Position numbers and translations under genes: made by a program. A DNA stretch of 21,061 nt. Origin: Nitrospinota bacterium (GTDB taxonomy: Bacteria; UBA8248). Shown piece by piece: positions 1 through 8,216 of this stretch. The notes beneath the pieces are model-generated. The model was not told the origin of the DNA and ran no database searches. It saw only the letters and a program-made list of their open reading frames with translations. The stretch spans positions 1 to 21,061 of the forward strand of contig JAPYQX010000016.1 of assembly GCA_029937135.1 (NCBI GenBank), written 5' to 3'. The stretch's first letter is position 1; each line of letters begins with the position of its first letter.

Positions 1-471
1 CACGAAATGCTGGGCGAGATGATCGAAAAGCTGCCCATTCTGGCCGCGCTCAAGAACGCCTCGTTCGACATGAATTATTTCACCGGGGCCTGACGCGTGG
101 CCTCGGGTGTTCGGTCGAAATTTTCCGTGTTCACGGGGATCGAGTTGCTTCTGACATCCATCCCGTTGGGCGGGTCCGGCTCGTTCTCGAATTGTGACGA
201 GGTGGCGCCCAGGCTGATTCAGAGCCTCTTCGACGCCTGTATGAAGGGAGATTATGAAACGGCGCGCCCCGCTTCAATATAAAGTGGGCCTTCTCCTGAA
301 GTTGCTTCAAACGAATTATCCCGCCACGGTGAAATACGCGATGGAATTGATGGGCCGGCCTGTAGGGAGACGCGAAAACCTGTTCCGCCGCTGAGCCTGG
401 AGGCGAAGGAGCAAACGCGGGAAACGCTTGAGTCTCTGGATATTCTGGAGAGCGAGCCCCGGGGCTGGTAG
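1..471 (+). pseudogene. Broken C-terminal part of a dihydrodipicolinate synthase / N-acetylneuraminate lyase family gene
   Basis: The left edge cuts this gene. Frame 1 reads a DHDPS-like strand (LPILAALKNASFDMNYF), hits TGA at 91-93, then continues in the same frame with FSVFTGIELL and RLIQSLFDACMKGDYETAR, the usual late-barrel and C-terminal helix patterns. Around 267-271 (run of C) the homology moves to frame 2 (PLQYKVGLLLKLLQTNYPATVKYAMELMGRPVG). Around 372-378 it returns to frame 1 (PVPPLSLEAKEQTRETLESL) and ends at TAG 469-471. Family members are class I aldolases that use pyruvate or similar keto acids; the Schiff-base lysine should lie upstream of the window. The two indels cancel each other, but the internal TGA still breaks the frame. 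The family call is confident and the substrate is unknown. Sequencing error is the alternative to decay. Confidence 0.8.
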
Positions 472-515
472 TTTTTCCTGAAAATTTCGGAAGTCGCCTG
501 AATCATTCAAGAAAA

Positions 516-557
516 AACGGAGGCCAGGGACGGGATATCCGCTGCCTGGCCTCCGTT
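516..557 (-). terminator. Intrinsic terminator of the solute-binding-protein gene
   Basis: A perfect 13-base inverted repeat pairs 516-528 (AACGGAGGCCAGG) with 545-557 (CCTGGCCTCCGTT), with a 16-base loop. Read on the minus strand, the second arm runs straight into a T-tract (complement of the A run at 512-517). It lies about 55 bases after the minus-strand stop at 613. There is no T-tract on the plus side, so it appears to serve the minus-strand gene. Confidence 0.8.
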
Positions 558-612
558 GGTTCGCTAGAGTCGTTGGCCCGGTATTTTTCCGGGTCCGCCC
601 AGCCTGAATTTC

Positions 613-1715
613 CTATTTAAACTGGTTCTTCCACTTTTTACGGATGCCCTTGACCTTCTTCGCTGCGCCAACCCAGTCCTTGAATCCCAGAAGCTTCGTC
701 TTGCTGAGGTCGAGAAGGTAAGGCCTCACGTGTTCGGGAGCTACGTATCCCTCCTTGAAAGTGTAAATCGCTTCTCCGCCGACCATTATGTCCGCGCCTT
801 CCTTGGAGAGCAGAAATTCGAGGAAGAGCTTGCCCGCGTTCGGGTGCGGGGCGCCCTTCGGGACGGCGGCCTGGTTGCCGAGCATGACCTGTCCCTCTTT
901 GAAGGAACCGACCCGGAGCACCTTGGCCAGAGCGGGCTTTTTCTTGATGTTCTGGAAAACCCGCCCGGCCATGTTCCACATGTCCATGCCTCGCTCGCAG
1001 GCGATCAGCATTTGCATTTTGGGCTCGGTCCTGGCTTCGACGATGGGCTCGGTTTTCTTGAGCTTCTTCCAGAAACCGAAAATATCGAAGCCCGACTCCT
1101 GCATTCCAAGGGTGGTAAGTGTGTAGCTGGTACTAACCGGAATATTGCTGACAATGGTTTTTCCCTTGAACTTGGGCTTAACCGTGTCCCAGTAGGAGAC
1201 GACTTTCACATCCTTCATGCCGGGGCAGGAGGTGTTCCAAACGGGCTGGAACGTATAGGCCAAGGGTACAAGGACTTCGGGGTATTTGTGGTACTGCCCG
1301 GCTCTTTCGACGGCCTTGACGTGATATTTCCACTGACCACTGTCGAGTTTCGCAAAATAACCGCGCTTGGCCGCGGCCGCGAAAAAGCCGGGATTTATGA
1401 CGATAAAGGTGTCAAAAGAATACTTGCCGCCTTCATCTCGGCGCGGGCCGTACCGACGACATCGCCGGTCCGTTTTTTGACGTTCTGGAACTTGAAGCTG
1501 CTGCCAAGGCCATAGCGCTTGGCGAAAGCGGGGCCCATTTTTTTTGCCGTGCTTTCCTGAAAAAGAGGGTTCAGGAGCGTGACGGCCCCTTCTTTCTTGG
1601 CCGCCCTGACGAGTTTTTGCTCCTGAGGCGTGATGGGACTTGCCGAGGCAAGTGAGATCGACCCCAGAAAAACTGCGGCAACGAAAAATGCTACTGCCCT
1701 TGCCATTTGGCGCAT
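613..1715 (-). pseudogene. ABC transporter extracellular solute-binding protein (iron(III)/family-1 type), frameshifted
   Basis: ATG at 1713-1715 follows AAAAGGAGACAGGCT, a strong ribosome binding site. The N-terminus is a Sec signal peptide (basic MRQMAR, hydrophobic core, ASA cleavage site), so the product would be periplasmic. The mature start (PITPQEQKLVRAAKKEGAVTL) is typical of family-1 binding proteins of the Fe3+/putrescine/thiamine type. This frame dies about 95 codons in. Homology resumes in another frame from about 1426-1433 (GKYSFDTFIVINPGFF) and runs to TAG at 613-615. Adding one G near 1430 would give a normal protein of about 366 residues ending KKWKNQFK. No permease or ATPase gene is adjacent in the window. 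The ligand is unknown. A sequencing error would make this an intact gene. Confidence 0.8.
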
Positions 1716-1817
1716 AGCCTGTCTCCTTTTGGGTAATCGTGTAAATATGATTTGAATGAAATTTCCATATCATGAATTGGACGCAGTTTAAATTTGTGTG
1801 TGATTATTTAAAAAAAT

Positions 1818-3032
1818 TTAACCCGGTATTCCGTCCGGCCTCGGGCGTGTCAGTATTGGCCAGTAAACCGCCAGAAAAATCCCGAATGCCGCCGCCCATA
1901 GGGCCCCGGATAAAATCAGCGCCTCCTTGTAGCTCTCGAAGAAGAGGACCGGAGCGGCGGCCCGGACGAAAGCAGCGGCCGTGACCAACAAATAGGAAAA
2001 AACGACGATGGGTCGAATTTGCGCAGGTCTGCCCGTATGAAGTAGGGAGACAATCGACATGACGGCGAGGATCATGGTTCCGATCCCGCCCACGGTTATC
2101 GCGTGCAGGGCGCTCACCTCGGGAACGGGTCCGTCCAGGTAGGCGATTCCGGTAAGGATTAGTCCCGCGATTATCCAGCCATATCCGAGATGAAGCGCCG
2201 CGAGGTGGGGTTTGAGGAGGAGTCTCCCTGCTCTCCAGGTGAACATTCGGACAATCTGAATCGCTGCCGCCGCCAGGGCGAGAAGGCCGACCCATGCGGC
2301 CCCCCGGTCCGCCAGATTCGCCGCGATGAGCAACACGACGGAACCGATGGCCAACAATTCTATAACCGGGCGGGTGAGCGGCGCCTTGGGGCCCTCGACC
2401 GCGAGGCGCTCTACCATGATGAAAGTGGGCGCGATTCGTCCGATGATGACGATAATCAAAACTGCCAGGAGGTAGACGGCGAGTTGGAGACCCGTTTCCG
2501 CCAGGCCTCCGATCCCGAAAAGAGATTCCAGGTGAACCATCAGGTTGGCGGTGAAAAAAAGAGCCAGGACGACGAGAAACACCAGATTCTTTCGGCTCCC
2601 CCGGGCGGCGAGGACGGGCCAGAGCGCAGCGGCGAGCATCGGCATCAAGGCCAGGTCGATCAGCGCCACCGCATAGAGCGGGGAGCAGGGCCGAGAGCCA
2701 CATGGCGGCGCGCCCGGCTACCCATGCCCAGACGATTACCCCGAGACGGCGGCCTGTCACGGGCCGGGCGTTGCTCCAGGTCGTGGACGCCGTGAGAAGA
2801 AAACCGCAAACCGCCGCGAAGGCGAAGCCGAATACCATTTCATGGCCGTGCCAGATGACGGGATGGAAAGAGGCCGGGCTGGCGCGGCATCGAAAAAAAT
2901 CGCAAGCCAGACGCTCAGGAAAATAGAGCCGTAGCCACTGGCCAAAAGAAAGAAGGGCCGGAAGCCATGCACCAGCAGGGAAAATTCTTCTTTTTTGATT
3001 TCGGGGGGGGAGGTGATTGTCAAAAGGTCCAT
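1818..3032 (-). pseudogene. NnrS-family haem/copper membrane protein, two frameshifts
   Basis: Three frames join into one NnrS-like protein of about 404 residues, close to the usual family length. ATG at 3030-3032 follows CCGGAGG. The first frame has the conserved GFRPFFLLASGYG and first membrane helix. Near 2855-2898 (an A7 run at 2892-2898 is a likely slip site) the frame changes to IWHGHEMVFGFAFAAVCGFL and TGRRLGVIVWAWVAGR, the family's haem-associated WHxHEM region. At about 2679-2684 (four G) it changes again to LYAVALIDLALMP and a long series of hydrophobic helices, ending at TAA 1818-1820. NnrS proteins sit in the inner membrane and are linked to nitric-oxide metabolism or stress in denitrifiers. 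Identity is confident. Whether it is truly broken depends on sequence accuracy. Confidence 0.82.
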
Positions 3033-3187
3033 GGCGTCCGGCCTCCGGAAGAATGTGAATCGTCCGATAACGAAACGCTATTATGCGCCCTTTCGGGGGG
3101 GTGGATGTGAGTGGTGGGGGAATTGTTTTTACGGGAAGAGAATTTCGGATAGCAGACCGAACTTCGCCGGCGCGGGAGAGGCGGGGC

Positions 3188-4192
3188 CTATGGCCCGATG
3201 ATGACGGCCTCGTCTCCCGTCAACTTCAGATTGGTTCCCAGTTTTTCTGATATTTTTTGCATCGTTGCCATTATTTCGCCGAATTTTTCGTCCCCGCCGG
3301 AGAGAATCGAGGGCCTTCCGTCGCCGCCGATCAGGACGGGGACAAAGGAAAGGCGCGCGATCTGATAATTTTCGACAGTGCACCTTACGATGATGGATTC
3401 TTTCACCGTTGGGAGGAACATGGGGTGATCGTGGTCGAGGACGAGATTCCCAAGCGCGTAGCAAATCGCCTTTCCGAGGTAAATCTCGATTCCCTGAAGG
3501 ATGTGAGGGTGCTGGCCGATGACAAGGTCGGCTCCAGCGTCGATGGCGGTGTGGGCGGCGGCCTGCTGGGAGAGGGTGAGGGTGCGGCTCTGGCTGGATC
3601 CCCAGTGAAAGGTTGCGATGAGGATATCCACCCGGGGCCGGACGGATTCGATGGTTTCCGCCATGGCTTCGAGTTCTTCTTCGTTCAGGTAGGGCGGACC
3701 GAATAGGGGGTCTTCCCGTAGCGGGGCGACCCCCGCCTTGTTCGGGTTCGCTCCCCAGCCCAGCGGCAGGTTGAGCACATGGGTAAGGAACCCGACGCGG
3801 ATTCCCCTCCGTTCGATAATGGCCGGGGTGCGCGCCTCGGCGAGGTCTCTTCCAGAGCCCGAGAAGGCGATGCCTCGTTTTTCTAGAAGCGCCATCGTTT
3901 CCACGAAAGGCTCAAGGCCGTAGTCCATGCAGTGATTGCTCGCGAAAGCCACCACATCGAACCCGCCGGCGATATACCCCTCTATCATCCCCGGGTGGTG
4001 ACGCATGACGATTTTACCTGTGGCGGCGGTCCCGAGTTCGGACATTGATGCCTCAAGACCACCGAAGCGGATGTCGGCTTTTTCGAGTTCCGGGAGGATG
4101 AGGTCGAAAACCTTTTCGGGGTTGTCCCTGTCAATCTCGATATCCCCCGCCAGGGTTAGCTGGAGGCGTCCGCCGCCTATGGTGTCTGTCAT
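3188..4192 (-). CDS. CapA-family (poly-gamma-glutamate synthesis type) metallophosphatase-like protein
   Basis: The PGA_cap fold is clear from its segments in order: LTLAGDIEIDR near the start, FGGLEASMSE, FDVVAFASNHCMDYG (the family's conserved ASNH), then IATFHWGSSQ, DLVIGQHPHILQGIE (G-H-x-H) and ICYALGNLVLD. These D, N and H residues form the presumed metal centre. Members act in poly-gamma-glutamate capsule export or are uncharacterised phosphodiesterase-like enzymes. No CapB or CapC is nearby, so a capsule role is not supported here. ATG at 4190-4192 is chosen because GAGAGGA lies 7-8 bases upstream; the frame also extends to a TTG at 4219. There is no signal peptide, so it is probably cytoplasmic. 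It is transcribed divergently from the M24 gene. Family confident, substrate unknown. Confidence 0.82.
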   Translation of the reverse strand: MTDTIGGGRLQLTLAGDIEIDRDNPEKVFDLILPELEKADIRFGGLEASMSELGTAATGKIVMRHHPGMIEGYIAGGFDVVAFASNHCMDYGLEPFVETMALLEKRGIAFSGSGRDLAEARTPAIIERRGIRVGFLTHVLNLPLGWGANPNKAGVAPLREDPLFGPPYLNEEELEAMAETIESVRPRVDILIATFHWGSSQSRTLTLSQQAAAHTAIDAGADLVIGQHPHILQGIEIYLGKAICYALGNLVLDHDHPMFLPTVKESIIVRCTVENYQIARLSFVPVLIGGDGRPSILSGGDEKFGEIMATMQKISEKLGTNLKLTGDEAVIIGP

Positions 4193-4336
4193 CGCTCGAT
4201 CCTCTCTGCCGTTGACCAAAGGGCATTGAATGCCTGCGCCGGGGGCCGCCTCTGGAATTCGTTTGGCGGGCAGCTTCGCTGGTCAGGGAAGCTGATTGAC
4301 GCTGTATTTGAAGCGGCGAACGTGAAGGACTAAGAT

Positions 4337-4351
4337 TGTAAACATATTACA
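4337..4351. promoter_or_regulatory. Inverted repeat in the divergent CapA/M24 gap, possible operator
   Basis: TGTAA-ACATA-TTACA is a perfect 5-base inverted repeat with a 5-base spacer. It sits about 100 bases before the GTG of the M24 gene and about 145 bases before the CapA-like gene. It lies in an AT-rich island within GC-rich sequence, as expected of a regulator site. No regulator can be assigned to it. Confidence 0.3.
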
Positions 4352-4448
4352 TGCGAATGAGAACCAATCGCCCGGCCTTGGTTAACGGGCTGCGGGTGGG
4401 GCGTTTGCATGAATCCGTTGTTAAATTTAAGGGCGAAAGGGGCGATGA

Positions 4449-5600
4449 GTGGGATTTACGATTAAGGAGCGTGACCGGCGATACCGCGCGGTTCGCGCGA
4501 ATATGGAACGGGAAAGCCTGGACGCCCTCATCGTTTTTGGAAATACCGGCGTTGGCGGCCAGTGGAATGGTAATTTTACCTATCTTTCGGACTATTGCCT
4601 GATATTCGCCACCGCAGTGATTTTTTTCCCCCTGGAGGGGGAACCGGTGACTTTCATTCCAGGGGAGAATCAGCTTCTAGATGCCAGGCGGTCCGGCTGG
4701 ATTGAGGACATGCGCCTTTCCGGCAAGCCGGTGAGCGATCTCTGCGCCCATGTGAAGTCGATTCATTCCGGTGGTGTGAGGATCGGCGTATCGAGTCTCG
4801 CCGCCTTTCCGGCCGACGCTGCCGGGGAAATGCGCTCGGAGTTATCGGGCGCGGAATTCGTCGAGGCGTCCCCGGTTGTTTTCGATGCGCGGGAGGCCAA
4901 GAGCGAAGAAGAACTCGAGGCGGCGCGGCGGGGGGCGAGGGTGGCCGATCTGGGCTGGAAGCGTTCTCTCGAGATCCTCCGGCCCGGACTCAGCGAACTC
5001 GAGTGGCGGGCCGAGCTGGAGCGGGTCATGACCGCCGAAGGGGCGGACGGCTATTTCAATATGCTGGGAGCCGGGCGGCCCGATGGCCAGCCTGGTGGGG
5101 AGGAAGATGTCTTCCGGGGGTTTGTCGTCCCTCCAACAGAGCGAAAATTCAGGGAGGGCGATCTGGCGCTCCTCGAAATCACGCCCCGCGTCGATGGCTA
5201 CTGGAATCAGGTGGTGCGCCTCGTTTCCTTCGGCGATCCCCCCGGCGCTATCCGGGAGGCGCACGAGGCCTGCCTCGATGCGAAACGATGCGCGCTGGAG
5301 CAAATCAGGCCGGGCGAGACCTTCACCTCGGTGGCAGGGGTGATCAGCGGCGCGCTCGAGCGGCATGGCTACGCCATGAAAGGGGTCGGCAGCGCCCATA
5401 CGACCGGGCTCGACTTGAGCGAGTCGATCATGAACTCGGGCAACGAAAGAAAGATCGAGGCCGGGTTGCTCCTCACGGTTCACCCGATGACGGCCACCGG
5501 GGATTGGCGTCAGTTGTTCGTCGGAGAGTCTTATTTTCTGCATTCCGATCACTTGGAAATGCTGAATCATTGCAGTGAGGAGATCGCCGTTCTGAAGTAG
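4449..5600 (+). CDS. M24-family (Xaa-Pro peptidase/creatinase-like) hydrolase with altered metal ligands
   Basis: GTG at 4449 follows AAAGGGG. The 383-residue product has the usual two parts: a creatinase N-terminal domain (about 1-150, starting ERDRRYRAVRANM) and a pita-bread catalytic domain (about 155-383). Compared with the D, D, H, E, E ligand set of aminopeptidase P, E243 (LLEITP) replaces the first Asp, Q254 (DGYWNQVVR) the second, H317 (SAHTTGLD) keeps the His, H345 (LTVHP) replaces the first Glu, and G359 (FVGES) the second. Creatinase likewise works without a metal pair, so a metal-free or differently metallated hydrolase of a C-N bond is more likely than a peptidase. It has no signal peptide. 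It is followed after 163 bases by the acyl-CoA dehydrogenase gene in the same direction. Confidence 0.8.
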   Translation: MGFTIKERDRRYRAVRANMERESLDALIVFGNTGVGGQWNGNFTYLSDYCLIFATAVIFFPLEGEPVTFIPGENQLLDARRSGWIEDMRLSGKPVSDLCAHVKSIHSGGVRIGVSSLAAFPADAAGEMRSELSGAEFVEASPVVFDAREAKSEEELEAARRGARVADLGWKRSLEILRPGLSELEWRAELERVMTAEGADGYFNMLGAGRPDGQPGGEEDVFRGFVVPPTERKFREGDLALLEITPRVDGYWNQVVRLVSFGDPPGAIREAHEACLDAKRCALEQIRPGETFTSVAGVISGALERHGYAMKGVGSAHTTGLDLSESIMNSGNERKIEAGLLLTVHPMTATGDWRQLFVGESYFLHSDHLEMLNHCSEEIAVLK

Positions 5601-5682
5601 AGAAGTACCCACCTCCGCGCTTGGCGGGGGTTAAGATGAAAAAATGGGAACTTAACTGCTGAAAACCTTCGGGCTTGCGGAT

Positions 5683-5704
5683 ATTATTGAGGAATAATTT
5701 TTTT
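5683..5704 (+). terminator. Weak AT-rich hairpin with T-tract after the M24 gene
   Basis: ATTATT-GAGG-AATAAT (5683-5698) can form a 6-base stem and is followed directly by six T. All stem pairs are A-T, so it would be weak. It may instead be part of the promoter region for the acyl-CoA dehydrogenase gene 60 bases downstream. Confidence 0.3.
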
Positions 5705-5763
5705 CGTGGTTTGTCAGGCGTGGGCTTTCCGGCGCCCGGTCGCCGAATGATGAGGAGGCTGGA

Positions 5764-7011
5764 ATGTTTGTCGATGCGTATATGACGGAAGAGCAGATAG
5801 CGCTTCAGAAATTGGCTCACGATTTCGCGGTGAAGGAAATCCGCCCCATCGCCATGGATCTTGATCACGACCCAGACCCCGCGAAAAGCGCCTATATGGA
5901 CTCGCTCCTTGAGAAAGCCGACGCGGCGGGATTCAGAACGATGACCGTTCCGCAAGAGTACGGCGGCGGCGGGATCACCAGCCTCTTCACGCATTGCGTT
6001 GTGGGCGAGGAGCTTGGCTGGGGCGACCGGGGGGTGGTGGGGATGCTTCTTTCCTGCGCGAAGATCACACACCTTCTCATGGCCGAGGCCCTGGCGACGA
6101 AGGAGCAGCGGGACAAATGGCTCAAGGCCTTTGTCGATGACCCGACGTTCATGATCACCCAGGCGATGACCGAAGACGATACGGGTTCTGAGAATCTGCT
6201 TCCCTACGACGGCGTGGACGGAGGATTCAGGACCCGGGCGGTGCGCGAGGGAGATTATTATATCCTCAACGGCCGGAAGCGATTTGTCTCGAACGTGGGC
6301 TACGCCAAGCTTAATTTCGTTTACGTGCGCACCGATCCGACAAAAAATATCCTCGAGGGCTCGACGCTCCTCATGGTTCCGATCGACACGCCGGGGCTTT
6401 CCTTCGGGCGGGTGCACGACAAGATGGGATACCGCCTGAACCTCAACCGGGAGATGATCTTCGAGGATGCCAAGGTGCCCGTGGCCAACCGTCTTGGCCC
6501 CGAGAACTACGGCATCGTGAATATCAACAGCCACCTCCGGGGCGGGGACAGCCTGATCAACGCGGCGGCGATGGTGGGGCTTGCCCGGGCGGCCTATGAG
6601 GCCACGGCCGAATACGCGAGCAACCGTCGGGCGAGCGGGAAACTCCTCATCCATCATCAGGCCATCGGCATGAAGCTGGTCGAGATGTACACGCAGATCA
6701 ACACCGCTCGCGCTTATATCTGGCAGGCTTCGCGGCAGATCGACGATCGGGACAAGCTCCCCGTCGATCCGAAGATGGCGGGCTCGGCGAGCTATTTCGC
6801 TCACGAGGCGGCCTGCGACGTGACGCGCGCGGCGATGGAGATTCACGGGGGCATGGGCGTCATGCGCGAGCTGCCCATCGAGATGTATCTGCGGAACGCC
6901 TACAACATGCTCCACAGCGACGGCGGCATCATCATGAAAAAGCTCAAGGTCATGCGCACGATGGGCATGAACGTCCACGCGATGAACGGCTCCGAGAAGG
7001 TTTCGGTCTAG
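5764..7011 (+). CDS. Acyl-CoA dehydrogenase family flavoprotein
   Basis: ATG at 5764 follows GAGGAGG with good spacing. The 415-residue length is standard. An N-terminal helical domain (TEEQIALQKLAHDFAVKEI, then VPQEYGGGG) leads to the central FAD-binding beta domain (FMITQAMTEDDTGSE, YILNGRKRFVSN) and the C-terminal helical domain with the AMEIHGGMGVMRELPIE segment. The family oxidises acyl-CoA thioesters at C2-C3 and passes electrons to ETF; some members act on non-CoA substrates. By rough alignment, the usual catalytic Glu before Gly near the C-terminus is D386 (HSDGG), so the base may be Asp or lie elsewhere. No ETF, CoA ligase or hydratase gene is adjacent. The following LigA/LigB genes, 62 bases on, suggest a shared transcript and a role in breakdown of a ring-derived acid. 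Confidence 0.88.
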   Translation: MFVDAYMTEEQIALQKLAHDFAVKEIRPIAMDLDHDPDPAKSAYMDSLLEKADAAGFRTMTVPQEYGGGGITSLFTHCVVGEELGWGDRGVVGMLLSCAKITHLLMAEALATKEQRDKWLKAFVDDPTFMITQAMTEDDTGSENLLPYDGVDGGFRTRAVREGDYYILNGRKRFVSNVGYAKLNFVYVRTDPTKNILEGSTLLMVPIDTPGLSFGRVHDKMGYRLNLNREMIFEDAKVPVANRLGPENYGIVNINSHLRGGDSLINAAAMVGLARAAYEATAEYASNRRASGKLLIHHQAIGMKLVEMYTQINTARAYIWQASRQIDDRDKLPVDPKMAGSASYFAHEAACDVTRAAMEIHGGMGVMRELPIEMYLRNAYNMLHSDGGIIMKKLKVMRTMGMNVHAMNGSEKVSV

Positions 7012-7073
7012 ATTGATCAGCGCGGGGCGGTAAGTGCCGGAAGAGGTCTCGGCCCCAAGATGGAGTGTGAGAG

Positions 7074-7358
7074 ATGCTTCCCTACAGTATCAACAAGCTG
7101 GTCCACGAGATTCAGTTTCCCGATAAGCGCGCCGAGTTTGAGGAGGACCCAGCCGCGTTCCTCGCCGGTTTCGATCTTTCCGGGGAAGAGGTGGCCGCTG
7201 TCCAGGGCGGCGATGTCCGCGCCCTTTGGAACATGGGGGTGAATCCCTACCTGCTTCGCGTTTACCAGATCTGGAAAAAAATCAGCGACGACGATTACAG
7301 GTCGGCTCTCGATGGCCTCTCGTTTTACGAACCCCAGGGGGGGAGTCACAGTGGCTGA
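7074..7358 (+). CDS. LigA-like small subunit of a protocatechuate 4,5-dioxygenase-type extradiol dioxygenase
   Basis: The product has 94 residues, the size of a free-standing LigA-family subunit. The helical core is visible: EFEEDPAAFLAGFDLSGEEVAAVQGGDVRALWNMGVNPYLL, where 'LS.EE..A...GD..AL...G..P' is the family pattern. This subunit has no catalytic residues; in LigAB it caps the active site of the large subunit. GGAG eight bases before ATG 7074 supports the start. The stop overlaps the start of the large-subunit gene by 8 bases (GTGGCTGA), the arrangement expected for a 1:1 complex made by coupled translation. Confidence 0.85.
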   Translation: MLPYSINKLVHEIQFPDKRAEFEEDPAAFLAGFDLSGEEVAAVQGGDVRALWNMGVNPYLLRVYQIWKKISDDDYRSALDGLSFYEPQGGSHSG

Positions 7359-8184
7359 AGTCGTCGCCGTTTTCGCGGCCACCCACACCCCGCTTTTCCT
7401 TTTGCGCCGGAACGACCCGGCCCCGGAGGTTCAGGATGAGGTTTTCTCCTGCTACGAGGGTATGGGAAAGGCCATGCTCGACAGGGGGGCGGAGGCTCTC
7501 GTTGTATTCGAGAACGATCATCTCCACTCCTTGTTCCTCGACCGTCACCCTTCGCTGGCGGTGGGCGTGAAGTCCACCTATCACAATGTGGCGAGCGAGG
7601 CTTACATGCCCGAGGTGGAGGGAGGCAGGAAGGGTGATGCGGCGCTTGGCCTCTATCTGGTGAACGCGCTGCTACAGAGCGATTTTGATCCGGCGATGTG
7701 TCAGGAGATCGAATTCGATCATTCCATCGTTTCACCGCTTTATCTGATGGGCGATCCGGCGATTCCGATTGTCCCGATCCTGCAAAACACCGTCGCCCCG
7801 CCCCTGGCCCCGGCCCGAAGGGCCTATCAGCTGGGCATCGCGGTGCGGCGTGCGCTTGAGGTCTACGACAAGGTGGAGCGGGTGGCCGTCCTGGCGACGG
7901 GGGGGCCTTCTCACTGGATCGGGACCCCCGAGCTCGGGCGCATCGACGAGGAATGGGACGAGTCAGTCATCGCCCCGCTGCGGGAAGGCAACGCGAAATC
8001 GCTTTCGGAGTGGAGTCAGGAGCAGATCGACGCCGGTGGAAACGGCGGGAACGAGCTTCGGAACTGGCTCTCGGCCGCCGCACTGGCGGGCGACACGCGG
8101 GCGAAGGTGCTTTGCTACCGGCCCGAGCCTTGTTGGTTCCTGGGGGTGACTGCGCTCGAGTGGCCGGTGGGCCCGGCCCTCTAA
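7351..8184 (+). CDS. LigB-like catalytic subunit of an extradiol ring-cleavage dioxygenase (class III)
   Basis: The GTG at 7351 is preferred over an in-frame upstream start at 7312 because it follows GGGGGGAG and makes the classic 8-base overlap with the LigA-like gene; it gives 277 residues. Class III extradiol residues sit where expected: H12 (ATHTP), H57 and H59 (FENDHLH), H124 (FDHSIVSPL), H188 (GGPSHW, candidate acid/base) and E235 (GGNELRNW). This fits the His, His, Glu Fe(II) site of Sphingomonas LigB, with H12 at the same number. Such enzymes open catechol-type rings beside the diol using O2. The substrate cannot be told from sequence. The 32-base gap to the convergent molybdopterin gene contains a long C run. 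Confidence 0.88.
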   Translation: MAEVVAVFAATHTPLFLLRRNDPAPEVQDEVFSCYEGMGKAMLDRGAEALVVFENDHLHSLFLDRHPSLAVGVKSTYHNVASEAYMPEVEGGRKGDAALGLYLVNALLQSDFDPAMCQEIEFDHSIVSPLYLMGDPAIPIVPILQNTVAPPLAPARRAYQLGIAVRRALEVYDKVERVAVLATGGPSHWIGTPELGRIDEEWDESVIAPLREGNAKSLSEWSQEQIDAGGNGGNELRNWLSAAALAGDTRAKVLCYRPEPCWFLGVTALEWPVGPAL

Positions 8185-8216
8185 GAAGCCCCCCCCCCGC
8201 GTGGGGTATTCCGCCC

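Noticed and set aside
1395..1773. Programmed frameshift in the solute-binding-protein gene
   Set aside because: No slippery heptamer or following stem was seen, this family has no known recoding, and neighbouring genes are also frameshifted. Decay or error is simpler.
5611..5631. Hairpin ACCTCCGC-GCTTG-GCGGGGGT after the M24 gene as a terminator
   Set aside because: No T-tract follows on either strand, so it is not called as an intrinsic terminator.
5473..6978. 501-codon minus-strand open frame opposite the acyl-CoA dehydrogenase
   Set aside because: A mirror of a well-supported gene; low-complexity sequence rich in R, H, D and V without motifs.
8189..8199. Long C run between the LigB-like and molybdopterin genes as a phase-variation tract
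   Set aside because: It lies outside both reading frames in a convergent gap, so length change would not switch either gene.
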